From Bacteroidia bacterium (lineage in GTDB: Bacteria > Bacteroidota > Bacteroidia > B-17B0 > Aurantibacillaceae), in the NCBI GenBank assembly GCA_022841465.1, contig JALHRL010000003.1, positions 155,571 to 219,570 on the forward strand: a DNA stretch of 64,000 bases, written 5' to 3'. Positions 55,601-63,626 of the stretch are shown here, piece by piece (the stretch's first letter is position 1; every line of letters begins with the position of its first letter). Under the pieces are notes generated by a model. That model saw only the letters and a program-made list of their open reading frames with translations. It was not told where the DNA came from and ran no database searches. A program made the position numbers and the translations under genes.

Positions 55601-58600
55601 TTCCTACTGCCGGAGGGAACCATGTGTAAGAATAAGCCGGTGTACCACCACTTGGTGCAACATTTATTCCACCATTAGAAAAACTACAAGTTGCAGGTAC
55701 AACAGATGGCGCTACTGTTAATGCAGGAGGTGCAGTTAAAGTAAAAGATTGAGTGTCGGTACAACCGTTATTATCAATTAAAACAACTGAATGAGCTCCC
55801 GCACACAAAGCAGTAGCCGAATTTGTAGTGCTTGCATTAGACCAAGTATATGATATTGGAGCCGTTGCATTTAACGGATTACTTATTGCAACACCGTTAC
55901 AACCTGTGTTACACGATGGATTTGTAAATGTAATATTTGCTGAAACAGCCGGAGGATTTGTAAGTGTTACAACTGCATTACCTATACACATACTTGCATC
56001 GGTTACAGTTAAGGTATATATTTGAGGGCATAATCCTGTTGGATTTGGGCCCGTACCTGTTGGTACCCATGAATAATTATAACCTCCATTACCACCAGAT
56101 ACATTAGTTGTAATTGAACCATTACAACTTCCATTACACAATGGTTGAGTTGGAGTTGCTGTAACACTAATTGCAGCAGGTTGTGTTAAGGTAAATGCAG
56201 TGCTTGCCTGACATCCATTTCCATCAACTACCGTTGCGGTGTAATTTCCGGCACACATTGCCCCTAAAGATTGACTTGTTGCTGCACTGCTAGACCAACT
56301 GAATGAGTATGTTGGTGTGCCACCTGTTACAACTTGAGAAGCGGTACCACTACAAACCAAATTACATGTTAAATTAGTGGTATTTACAGTATGAGTTAAT
56401 GCTGTTGGTTGTGTAATTGTAAATGTTCGTTGAACAGGGCAATTATTAATATCTAAAATATTTACAGTATAATTGCCTGCACATAAATTTGTAACTGTTC
56501 CTGAACCTTGACCAACAGGATTTCCTGGAGACCATGCAAATGAATAACCAGGTGAACCTCCTGAAACATTTAATGCTATTACAGCTGTACAAGTTCCGTT
56601 ACAAGGAGCATTTGTTTGAGAAGAAACAACAGTTATTGAAGACGGTTGTGTAACATTAAATGTTCTTGTGGTAACACAATTGTTTGCGTCTGTTATATTA
56701 ACTGTATAACCACCAGCCCCTAAGTTGCTAATGGTGGCAGTACCCTGCCCTGTTGGATTACCCGGCGACCATGTATAGCTATATCCCGGTGTTCCACCAC
56801 TAACAACAATTCCTATAGAACCATTTAATGCTGCAGCACATAACGGACTTGATACATTTTGAGTTATTGTTGTTGCCGGAGGCTGTGAAATATTTAAAGA
56901 CTGACTAGTTATACAACCATTATTATCAGTAACAGTAATGTTGTAATTGCCGGAACCTAATCCTGTTGCTGTGGTTGTTACACCTGCAACTAAACTGGTA
57001 GTTGCTGGGCTCCATGTAAAGGTAAACGGCCCTGCACCGGAAGCAACTGCAACAGCAGAGCCACTACTTGAGGCAAAACAGGTTACAGATGCCGAAGTAA
57101 CATTTACAGTAGGTCCTGCAGGATTAGATAATGTTGTTGCTAATGTTGTTGTACAACCCGCCCCATCTTGAATTATAACTGAAAAGTTTCCTGAACTTAA
57201 GTTTACATTGCACGGATTATTAGCTCCGCCTGTTCCGGCAGGAGTCCATGTATAAGTGTACCCTGCTCCGCTACCACCAGATGCAGTAGCACAAATTGTT
57301 CCATTTGCTAAAACGCAACCACTTGGATTGGTTGATGTAAACGAAGCTGTTAAAGAAGGGGATTCAGTTACGGTAAAAATTCTAATTTGATTACATCCAT
57401 TTAAATCGGTTAAACTAAGTGTGTAAACTCCTGCAGATAAATTTGTGAGAGAGGTAGTTGTCTGTCCTCCAGGGCTCCAAGAATAAGATATTAAACCTGT
57501 TCCACCACTTACTGTTGTTGTAATTGCACCACTAGTTCCACCAAAACAAGGGATATTGGTTTGCGAAGAATTAACCGTTAAACTGGCAGGTTGGGTAATA
57601 TTTACGGTTCCGGTATTAAAACAACCCAATTGATCTGTAACTGTTACCGTATAAGGTCCGGCACATAAGTTTGTTGCTGTTTGAGCGTTTTGAACCGGAG
57701 CACTATTCCAAGTATAGGTATAAGGAGCCGTTCCTCCAATTGCATTGGCTGTAGCAGAAGCGGTACAAGCACCAAAACAAAGTATACCTGAACCACCTGT
57801 AATAACAGTAACGCTAACTGTGTTTACTATTTGTAAAGATGCTGTGGCCGTGCAACCTTGAGCGTCTATTACATTTGCGGTATAATTTCCTAAACACAAA
57901 TTTGCAGCAGTTGAACCAGTAGCAACGGTTGCAGAAACAGTGTTTGTCCAGTTAATTGTATATGTTGGAGTACCTCCACCTACTGTAACGGTTGCAGCAC
58001 CTGTACATACATTACATGTTGGAACAGAACCGGTGATTGCAGCAGTCAATAATGCAGGGGAAACAATGTTGAAGTTAGTAGAAGTTGGGCATCCATTTAA
58101 ATCTGTAACATTTACTAAATAAGGATTAGCGCACAAACCGGTTAAAATACCTGTGGTATTGGTTACAACCGGAGGACTAAACTGAAAATTAAAAGGTGCA
58201 GTGCCACCGGTAGCTGTAACAGTTACAGAGCCATCGCACAATCCTGCACACGTAGTTGAAGCAGTATTAATTGATAATGTTATAGCCGGAGGAGCAATTA
58301 ATGCAGCTGTAAATGATTTATTACATCCATTTGCATCAGTTACAAACAAGGTATAAGTTCCGGCTCCTAATCCTGTATTTGGGTTTCCTGAACCAGTAGA
58401 CCAATTTAATGTATATCCGGGAGTGCCTCCTGCTGTTATCACGCCAATAGAACCATTATTTCCGCCATTACAAGTAGGATTAGTAATGTTTAATGTTGTA
58501 GTAATATCAGTAGGTTGTGCCAATGTTACCACTGTTGATGTTACACAATTGTTAGCATCAATGGCAATAAAGGTATATGTTCCTGCACATTGGTTAGTTA

Positions 58601-61235
58601 ATACTCCACCAATAATAGAACTTGTAGCCGTGTTCCAAGACAAGGTATACGATGGTGTTCCTCCACTTACACTTCCTGCTAATGAACCATTGCAAGCATT
58701 AAAACATGTTATAGAATTTGTACTAACGGTAGGCACCAAAGGATTTGGTTGTTGAATATTAACTGTTCTGGTAACCGGACATTGCAACGCATCTCTAATA
58801 ATTAAAGTATAAATACCGGCACATAAATTGGTAAATGGTGGTGCTGCTGTAATAGTAGATGCAGAAGGTGTAATTAATGTAAAAGTATAGGGCGCAGAAC
58901 CTCCTGTAGGATTGGCGTTAATTGAACCATTACATGCAGCATTACACGTAACAGAGCTACTAATAATATTTGGAGTTACACTTGTTGGTTGTGTAATTGT
59001 AATAACTGATGAAATTGCACAAGCAGAAGCATCTGTTACTGCCAAGGTATAATTAGCCGCGCATAAATTTGATACGGTAGCAGTTCCTTGCCCTGTAACA
59101 GTTCCTGTTGTCCAAACAAACGTAAATGGAGCTCCATTACCGCCTGTTACTATCGCTGTGGCAGAGCCTGCACAAGAAGAGAAACAAGTGTTATCTGTTT
59201 TAGAAATAGTAATAGTTAATGGTGGTGGTTGAAGTATGTTTACTGTTTGTGAAGCAATACAACCACCGGCATCTGTGGCGTTAATTGTATAAACACCTGC
59301 ACATAAATTGGTAATTAAACTGTTTGTTGTAGTTACAAATGGCGCAGGCCCCGACCATGTATAAGTGAATGCCCCTATTCCGCCGGAACCTAAGGCAGAT
59401 GCAGAACCCGTACAAGGCGTATTACACGTTAAATTTTTACTATTTATAGTTAAGGTTATTGGTGGCGGGGAAGTAATTGTAAATACTCTTGTTGCAGGAC
59501 AACCATTATTATCTGTTAAGTTTACAGTTTGAACACCGGCACATAATCCGGTAATACCGGCTGAGCTTCCGGGTCCGGGCGACCATGTAAAACTATAAGG
59601 CGATGTGCCACCGGAAACAGCAACCGAAGCAGCTCCTGTGCAATTAGAAAAACAAGTTAAATTCGTTTGAGACGGAGTTGCTGTAATAGAAGTTGGCTGA
59701 GTAATGTTTGAACTAGCAACTTGCGTACATCCATTAGCATCTGTAATCGTTGCGCTTACAGGGCCTAAACATAAAGAGTTTATTCCTGCAGAACTTGCAG
59801 CACCAATTACAGAAGATGCAGAAGTGCTAAATGCAACCGTATATCCGGGAGTGCCTCCTGAAGGATTTACAGTGAAGCCGCCGCTGCAAATACCAAAACA
59901 AGAAATACTATTCGTAACTGCATTTGCTAAAATAGGTGCAGGGCCTGTTAAAGTTCTTGTAAGTGTAGTACTACATCCATTGGCATCAACAATATTAAAA
60001 GTATAAACACCTGCACACATATTGGTTAATGTGTACGTTAAGGCAGTTGTAAAGGTAGATGGTGTTAAAGAAGCACTTGGTGTAACGGTTACTGAAAATG
60101 GCGGATTACCAAAAATATTACCGGTCATCATACCCGTGCAACTATTAGGACATAAAGGAGTGGTATTTACATTGGTTAAAAATGCCGGATTAGGAATAAA
60201 GTTTACGTTTTGCGACACAAAATTATTTAGCACGTCAAAAACTAAAACCTGATAATTTTGAAGAGGACATGCGCAAGCATTGGATGCGGTATACACACTT
60301 GTAGTAGCAGTATTTACAATACCCGCCAAGGTACCGGCTGTAGCCGCACAACTTGGATCGGGATTATTTACAAAAATATTATACGGATTATCAGTACATC
60401 CTGGTGAAAAGCTTATGGTTAATACACCGGTACAAGGGCCAAAACAAGAAGGTACTGTTGAGATGGTTAAGTTACAAATTGGCGCCACATAATTTACAAA
60501 CGTATTAGAAGTTTGGCTTTTTAGTGCTGCCGGAACCGAAAACTTTTCAGGTGAGTTAATATTAGCTACCAAATAAAATTTATCGGAACTGATGGTGTTA
60601 TTTTCATTTAACTTAAAATAACCCGTTGATTTAAAAAATGAATTATATAATTGGAAATTAGCATAAGGACTTGTACCACTAATGTTTCCGGCAACTACTA
60701 CCGCTCTGTTAAAGTTATAATCTCCATCTGCAAAATGAATAGAATTTTTTTCACTTAAATGCAACGATCTAAAAACATACTCGCCCTTATTAAAATACAA
60801 ATTACAGTTGAGTGTATTTAATCCGAATTCAATTACAGCAGTTTTGCCGGAATTGTTATTGAAAATCATTTCCGCGCTTGATTCAAATTTTACCAGCTGA
60901 GATAAATGAATGCCTTGACTTATGTATACAACGGATTGAGAACTGCCGGTAAACTTTACTAAATTAGAGAAAGAAATAGCCTTTAAATTTTTTAAAGAAT
61001 TGGAATTGCTGAAATTCACTTCATAATAACCTTGGGCTGAATTATCATCAAAAATAACATCTGTGTTAATATCAGGAACAACAAAGGCAGGAGTTCCACC
61101 CGATTTTTGCGACCAATGTTTAGGGTCGTTAAAACTACCTGAACCACCTACCCAATACAATGTTTGAGAAAAAACAAAGCTCGTAAGCAAAGAAAATAAA
61201 ATAGTAAACGAAACTTTATAAAGAGAGCGATTCAT
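52683..61235 (-). CDS. Giant SprB-like repeat adhesin with gliding-associated type-B C-terminal domain
   Basis: A 2850-residue surface protein. The signal peptide ends VFSQ and is followed by the common Bacteroidota opening TLYWVGGSGSFNDPKHWSQ and about 230 strand-rich residues. Residues about 252-2600 contain some 30 SprB-type repeats of 74-82 residues. Each typically has C-x2,3-C-x-G near the start, GG-x-PY-x-x-x-W in the middle and LCAG-x-Y then D-x-x-GC near the end. Two Ig/PKD-like domains follow, then the C-terminal domain IPNGFSPNSDGRNDTWIIDN, VYNRWGELLL, PVGTYYYIIKL (type-B sorting, CHU_C family). SprB is the mobile gliding adhesin; this protein is under half the length of F. johnsoniae SprB (about 6500 residues). 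sprF follows seven bases downstream. Confidence 0.92.
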   Translation of the reverse strand: MNRSLYKVSFTILFSLLTSFVFSQTLYWVGGSGSFNDPKHWSQKSGGTPAFVVPDINTDVIFDDNSAQGYYEVNFSNSNSLKNLKAISFSNLVKFTGSSQSVVYISQGIHLSQLVKFESSAEMIFNNNSGKTAVIEFGLNTLNCNLYFNKGEYVFRSLHLSEKNSIHFADGDYNFNRAVVVAGNISGTSPYANFQLYNSFFKSTGYFKLNENNTISSDKFYLVANINSPEKFSVPAALKSQTSNTFVNYVAPICNLTISTVPSCFGPCTGVLTISFSPGCTDNPYNIFVNNPDPSCAATAGTLAGIVNTATTSVYTASNACACPLQNYQVLVFDVLNNFVSQNVNFIPNPAFLTNVNTTPLCPNSCTGMMTGNIFGNPPFSVTVTPSASLTPSTFTTALTYTLTNMCAGVYTFNIVDANGCSTTLTRTLTGPAPILANAVTNSISCFGICSGGFTVNPSGGTPGYTVAFSTSASSVIGAASSAGINSLCLGPVSATITDANGCTQVASSNITQPTSITATPSQTNLTCFSNCTGAASVAVSGGTSPYSFTWSPGPGSSAGITGLCAGVQTVNLTDNNGCPATRVFTITSPPPITLTINSKNLTCNTPCTGSASALGSGGIGAFTYTWSGPAPFVTTTNSLITNLCAGVYTINATDAGGCIASQTVNILQPPPLTITISKTDNTCFSSCAGSATAIVTGGNGAPFTFVWTTGTVTGQGTATVSNLCAANYTLAVTDASACAISSVITITQPTSVTPNIISSSVTCNAACNGSINANPTGGSAPYTFTLITPSASTITAAPPFTNLCAGIYTLIIRDALQCPVTRTVNIQQPNPLVPTVSTNSITCFNACNGSLAGSVSGGTPSYTLSWNTATSSIIGGVLTNQCAGTYTFIAIDANNCVTSTVVTLAQPTDITTTLNITNPTCNGGNNGSIGVITAGGTPGYTLNWSTGSGNPNTGLGAGTYTLFVTDANGCNKSFTAALIAPPAITLSINTASTTCAGLCDGSVTVTATGGTAPFNFQFSPPVVTNTTGILTGLCANPYLVNVTDLNGCPTSTNFNIVSPALLTAAITGSVPTCNVCTGAATVTVGGGTPTYTINWTNTVSATVATGSTAANLCLGNYTANVIDAQGCTATASLQIVNTVSVTVITGGSGILCFGACTASATANAIGGTAPYTYTWNSAPVQNAQTATNLCAGPYTVTVTDQLGCFNTGTVNITQPASLTVNSSQTNIPCFGGTSGAITTTVSGGTGLISYSWSPGGQTTTSLTNLSAGVYTLSLTDLNGCNQIRIFTVTESPSLTASFTSTNPSGCVLANGTICATASGGSGAGYTYTWTPAGTGGANNPCNVNLSSGNFSVIIQDGAGCTTTLATTLSNPAGPTVNVTSASVTCFASSSGSAVAVASGAGPFTFTWSPATTSLVAGVTTTATGLGSGNYNITVTDNNGCITSQSLNISQPPATTITQNVSSPLCAAALNGSIGIVVSGGTPGYSYTWSPGNPTGQGTATISNLGAGGYTVNITDANNCVTTRTFNVTQPSSITVVSSQTNAPCNGTCTAVIALNVSGGSPGYSFAWSPGNPVGQGSGTVTNLCAGNYTVNILDINNCPVQRTFTITQPTALTHTVNTTNLTCNLVCSGTASQVVTGGTPTYSFSWSSSAATSQSLGAMCAGNYTATVVDGNGCQASTAFTLTQPAAISVTATPTQPLCNGSCNGSITTNVSGGNGGYNYSWVPTGTGPNPTGLCPQIYTLTVTDASMCIGNAVVTLTNPPAVSANITFTNPSCNTGCNGVAISNPLNATAPISYTWSNASTTNSATALCAGAHSVVLIDNNGCTDTQSFTLTAPPALTVAPSVVPATCSFSNGGINVAPSGGTPAYSYTWFPPAVGNNSFVTNLPAGVYTVVVSDSQNCTNTLSIPLSNSNGPSSAAIISTSLNCFNVCNGTASVSTITGGTPGYTVSWLVPPASSSVNPITNLCAGTYTAQITDANGCILFEDVAINQPTAIDDNETITNAICNGVCTGSIVLAPTGGTGPFTYLWNSSATTSVVTNLCVGTHTVQILDALNCPFTATYTINGNINVTGAVASSSNLCAGNCLASSTVVAAGGGTAPYNFVWSNSQTGPVANNLCNGTYSVTITDNNGCTNTFTTPIISPAAITLTPGVSSPSCGLCNGSSSINVAGGTAPYTYSWSSGGTGTVVTDLCAGVNQVLVTDFNGCTQVQNVLISNSSGITGETFNIDDEDCFNQCDGSVTVTPIGGNLPITFNWINPVSTNSVITNLCGGTYFVQMTDAQGCIRTSSVNVNSAVNITITPNLTPPDCGATNGVIVANVTGGSGIYTYTWSPIAGSTPTLSNVGPGTYTLLVNDGTCTQSAVVVINSFDAPLIFFNQLDVACSGSCTGMVAITPTLGTPGYTVNWSNGNTTNTVTNLCQGVITVTVTDAAGCIAAQSFTINESDPLNLSLPIIAELNCNNDCNGSIALVPSGGTMPYVISWNPATTVTPSNPLNNLCAGSYTGIITDSEGCVKTATFNLVNPPSFTVDAVITDATCNSSIDGAITTTVSGGTPAYTFTWNGPATSTAQSLSNIPSGTYTFSTIDSKGCVKDTVLTIMPSFTVLADAGLDTSFCLNNPLLLNGNNSINALTYQWETIPAATIALTSTAQVLPPAGTNTYVLLVTSSIAACFDYDTVVVNVFALPNADAGPSLTISLFSSTVIGGNPTSGSAVSYTWLPSSTLDNANIPNPTASNTITTTYTVFITDANGCTASDTILVSIYPEIKIPNGFSPNSDGRNDTWIIDNLNQFPENEVEVYNRWGELLLREKPYKNQFDGRYNGKDLPVGTYYYIIKLNHVAYPKPYTGPLTIFR
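53430..60480 (-). repeat. About 30 tandem SprB-type repeats (coding, about 230 bp each)
   Basis: Counting by the recurring C-x2,3-C-x-G opening gives 30 units over about 7 kb, a mean of about 78 residues each. Sequence identity between units is moderate: motif residues are shared but wording varies. The array is therefore old or diversified, not a fresh tandem duplication. Boundaries are approximate to within about 30 bases. Confidence 0.88.
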
Positions 61236-61361
61236 ATTCGGGTTATGATTACGAAATTACCTGTTAAAAGTTACTAAATTAATCATTATTAATGAAATAA
61301 TTAACATTTTGACCGTGTAAAAAGAACCTTACTAAACATATTTAAATAATTTAGTGCTTTT

Positions 61362-61913
61362 ATGGAAGAAAACCCCTGGATAACCCTTAAGTCGGAAGAT
61401 GTTTACGAATCACAATGGATTAAAGTAGTTAAACACGATTGTTTGAATCCTGCCAACAAACCTGCTATTTACAGTGTTGTAAACTTTAAAAATTTAGCGA
61501 TAGGTATTTTACCCTTGGATAAAGAAAATTTTACCTGGCTGGTAGGTCAGTGGCGCTATCCATTAAACGAATATTCGTGGGAAATTCCTGAAGGTGGAGG
61601 GCCATTAGGATCCAAACCAATAGAATCTGCCAAAAGAGAATTAAAAGAAGAAACAGGCATTATTGCTTCTAATTTTGAAGAAATAATGCGTTTGCATTTA
61701 AGCAATTCGGCCACCGATGAATTAGCCATTGTTTATTTGGCAACCGATTTACAATTTGAAAATAGCGAACCGGAAGAAAGTGAGGTATTGCAAATAAAAA
61801 AAGTGCATATAAACGAGGCATTTGATATGACCATGAAGGGCCTAATTACAGATGCAATAAGCGTTGCCGCCATACAACGTGTTTGGATGAGTGTGAACGG
61901 CAAGTTGAAATAA
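61362..61913 (+). CDS. NUDIX hydrolase (ADP-ribose pyrophosphatase-like)
   Basis: A 183-residue enzyme. The Nudix region is IPEGGGPLGSKPIESAKREL then KEETGI. The metal-binding Glu residues of RELKEE are intact, but the outermost Glu of the canonical box (G-x5-E) is Ser here. The surrounding layout, with FTWLVGQWRYPLNEYSWEIP just before the box, is that of ADP-ribose/nucleoside-diphosphate-sugar pyrophosphatases. The substrate is inferred only. The gene is the first of a plus-strand group with the sugar-phosphate isomerase (26-base gap) and lipB, and diverges from the SprB-like gene. Confidence 0.87.
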   Translation: MEENPWITLKSEDVYESQWIKVVKHDCLNPANKPAIYSVVNFKNLAIGILPLDKENFTWLVGQWRYPLNEYSWEIPEGGGPLGSKPIESAKRELKEETGIIASNFEEIMRLHLSNSATDELAIVYLATDLQFENSEPEESEVLQIKKVHINEAFDMTMKGLITDAISVAAIQRVWMSVNGKLK

Positions 61914-61939
61914 TTTTTGTAATTTTACCACCTTACGTT

Positions 61940-62917
61940 ATGAAAGAGCTTGTAGAATCATTTACCACACAATTAAAAACTGCAAAACAAATTGCAGAAA
62001 AAGCAATTATAACATCCGGAAAAAATATTTCCAATGTTGTTATTACAGGTTTAGGCGGTTCAGGAATTGGCGGAACCATTATTACTGAATTAGTAGATAA
62101 TTGCCCTACACCTGTTACAATAAATAAAGGATATTTTTTACCAAACTTTGTAAACGAAAATACTTTAGTAATAGTTTCCTCATACAGTGGAAACACAGAA
62201 GAAACATTACAAGCATTTCAAGATGCACTAACTAAAAAAGCGCAAATTATTTGTGTAACCAGCGGAGGCAAAATTTTAGAATTGGCCAAACAAAATCAAT
62301 TAGAATTTATAGAAATACCCGGCGGATTTCCTCCACGCTCTTGCATTGGTTATTCTTTAATTCAGTTAATAAAAATATTTATTGCAAAAGGTTTAGCATC
62401 AAAAGACTTAATGAATGATATTGATGCTTCCATTCATTTATTAAATACTGAGAATGCATCCATTAAAAATGATGCACAAGTAATTGCCAAAAAACTGGTA
62501 AATAAAATAGCTGTTCTTTACTCTTTAGGTTCTGCTGAAGGCGTTAGTGTAAGGTTCAGACAACAAATTAACGAAAACTCAAAAGCACTTTGTTGGCATC
62601 ATGTTTTTCCGGAAATGAACCACAATGAATTGGTGGGTTGGACAGAAGTAAATAAAGATTTGTGTGTTGTTACATTTCACACATCTTTTGACTACGACAG
62701 AAATAAAAAACGCTATGCTGTTTGTAAACCGGTATTTGAAAAATATGCAAATGAGGTAATTGACATTCACGCCAAGGGAAATTCTAAATTGGAACAATTT
62801 ATGTACCTAATAAATATTGGCGATTGGATAAGTTGTTTCATTGCCGATTTAAAAGCAATTGATCCGGTTGAAGTAAACATTATAGATTACCTTAAAAAAG
62901 AACTATCTAAATTTTAA
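61940..62917 (+). CDS. Bifunctional phosphoglucose/phosphomannose isomerase
   Basis: The protein has 325 residues from MKELVESFTTQLKTAKQIAE; an earlier start at 61883 would overlap the NUDIX gene and adds no recognisable sequence. It contains two SIS domains: VVITGLGGSGIGGTIITELV with SSYSGNTEETLQAF, and later CWHHVFPEMNHNELVGWTEV, which carries the catalytic Glu/His signature of the bifunctional PGI/PMI family. IPGGFPPRSCIGYSL is a further family motif. The enzyme interconverts fructose 6-phosphate with glucose 6-phosphate and mannose 6-phosphate. It lies between a NUDIX hydrolase and lipB on the plus strand. Confidence 0.93.
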   Translation: MKELVESFTTQLKTAKQIAEKAIITSGKNISNVVITGLGGSGIGGTIITELVDNCPTPVTINKGYFLPNFVNENTLVIVSSYSGNTEETLQAFQDALTKKAQIICVTSGGKILELAKQNQLEFIEIPGGFPPRSCIGYSLIQLIKIFIAKGLASKDLMNDIDASIHLLNTENASIKNDAQVIAKKLVNKIAVLYSLGSAEGVSVRFRQQINENSKALCWHHVFPEMNHNELVGWTEVNKDLCVVTFHTSFDYDRNKKRYAVCKPVFEKYANEVIDIHAKGNSKLEQFMYLINIGDWISCFIADLKAIDPVEVNIIDYLKKELSKF

Positions 62918-62957
62918 TCTGCAAAACAAAAAAATCATATTTAAAGATTTAGGTGTG

Positions 62958-63626
62958 ATGGATTATAAAACTTGCTGGAATTACCAGGAAGAATTATTTA
63001 ATTCCATTATTGAACTAAAAATTAAAAACCGTGATTTACCGGATGCAGAAAAAAAACAAACTCCTAATTATTTATTATTTGTTGAACATCCGCACGTTTA
63101 TACTTTAGGCAAGAGCGGTAATGAAACTAACTTATTGGTAAACGAACAACAATTACTAGAAAAAAAAGCAACGTATTATAAAATTAACAGGGGTGGCGAT
63201 ATAACCTATCATGGACCGGGACAAATAGTTGCCTACCCTATTTTAGATTTGGATAATTTTTTCACCGATATTCATCAATACCTTCGCTTGTTAGAAGAAA
63301 CCATTATTCTTACTTTAAAAGAATATGGCCTTAATGCACAAAGAAGTAAAGGCGAAACCGGTGTTTGGTTAGACGCCGAAAATATTTTAAAAGCCAGAAA
63401 AATTTGCGCCTTTGGCGTGCGTTGCAGCAGATGGGTAACGATGCACGGTTGGGGCTTTAATGTTAACTCTAATTTAGATTATTTTTCCAACATTATACCC
63501 TGCGGAATTTCAAACAAAGCGGTAACCAGTTTAAATAAAGAATTAGGGCATGATGTTGAAATAAGTGAAATAAAAACGAAATTGAAAAATAATTTTTCGA
63601 AACTGTTTAACGCAGAATTAGTTTAA
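62958..63626 (+). CDS. lipB: Lipoyl(octanoyl) transferase LipB
   Basis: The protein has 222 residues from the first ATG, MDYKTCWNYQEELF; a GTG one codon earlier is possible. Motifs are FVEHPHVYTLGKSGNETNLL, INRGGDITYHGPGQIVAYPI, KICAFGVRCSRWVTMHGWGF with the catalytic Lys, and NIIPCGISNKAVTSLN with the catalytic Cys. LipB transfers octanoate from acyl carrier protein to lipoyl domains. The frame upstream reads NKKIIFKDLGV, matching the conserved N-terminus of the family, yet holds no ATG, GTG or TTG back to the in-frame stop at 62883. A CTG start at 62919, one base after the preceding stop, would restore it. The 3' end overlaps the convergent gene by four bases. Confidence 0.93.
   Translation: MDYKTCWNYQEELFNSIIELKIKNRDLPDAEKKQTPNYLLFVEHPHVYTLGKSGNETNLLVNEQQLLEKKATYYKINRGGDITYHGPGQIVAYPILDLDNFFTDIHQYLRLLEETIILTLKEYGLNAQRSKGETGVWLDAENILKARKICAFGVRCSRWVTMHGWGFNVNSNLDYFSNIIPCGISNKAVTSLNKELGHDVEISEIKTKLKNNFSKLFNAELV

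Noticed and set aside
55828-60492. Several plus-strand open frames of 60-110 codons (for example 58423-58755, 59704-60006, 60280-60492) antisense to the SprB-like gene.
   Set aside because: They mirror the repeat array: their Val/Ala/Pro-rich translations recur with the period of the repeats, and no start context or homology is visible. They are antisense shadows.
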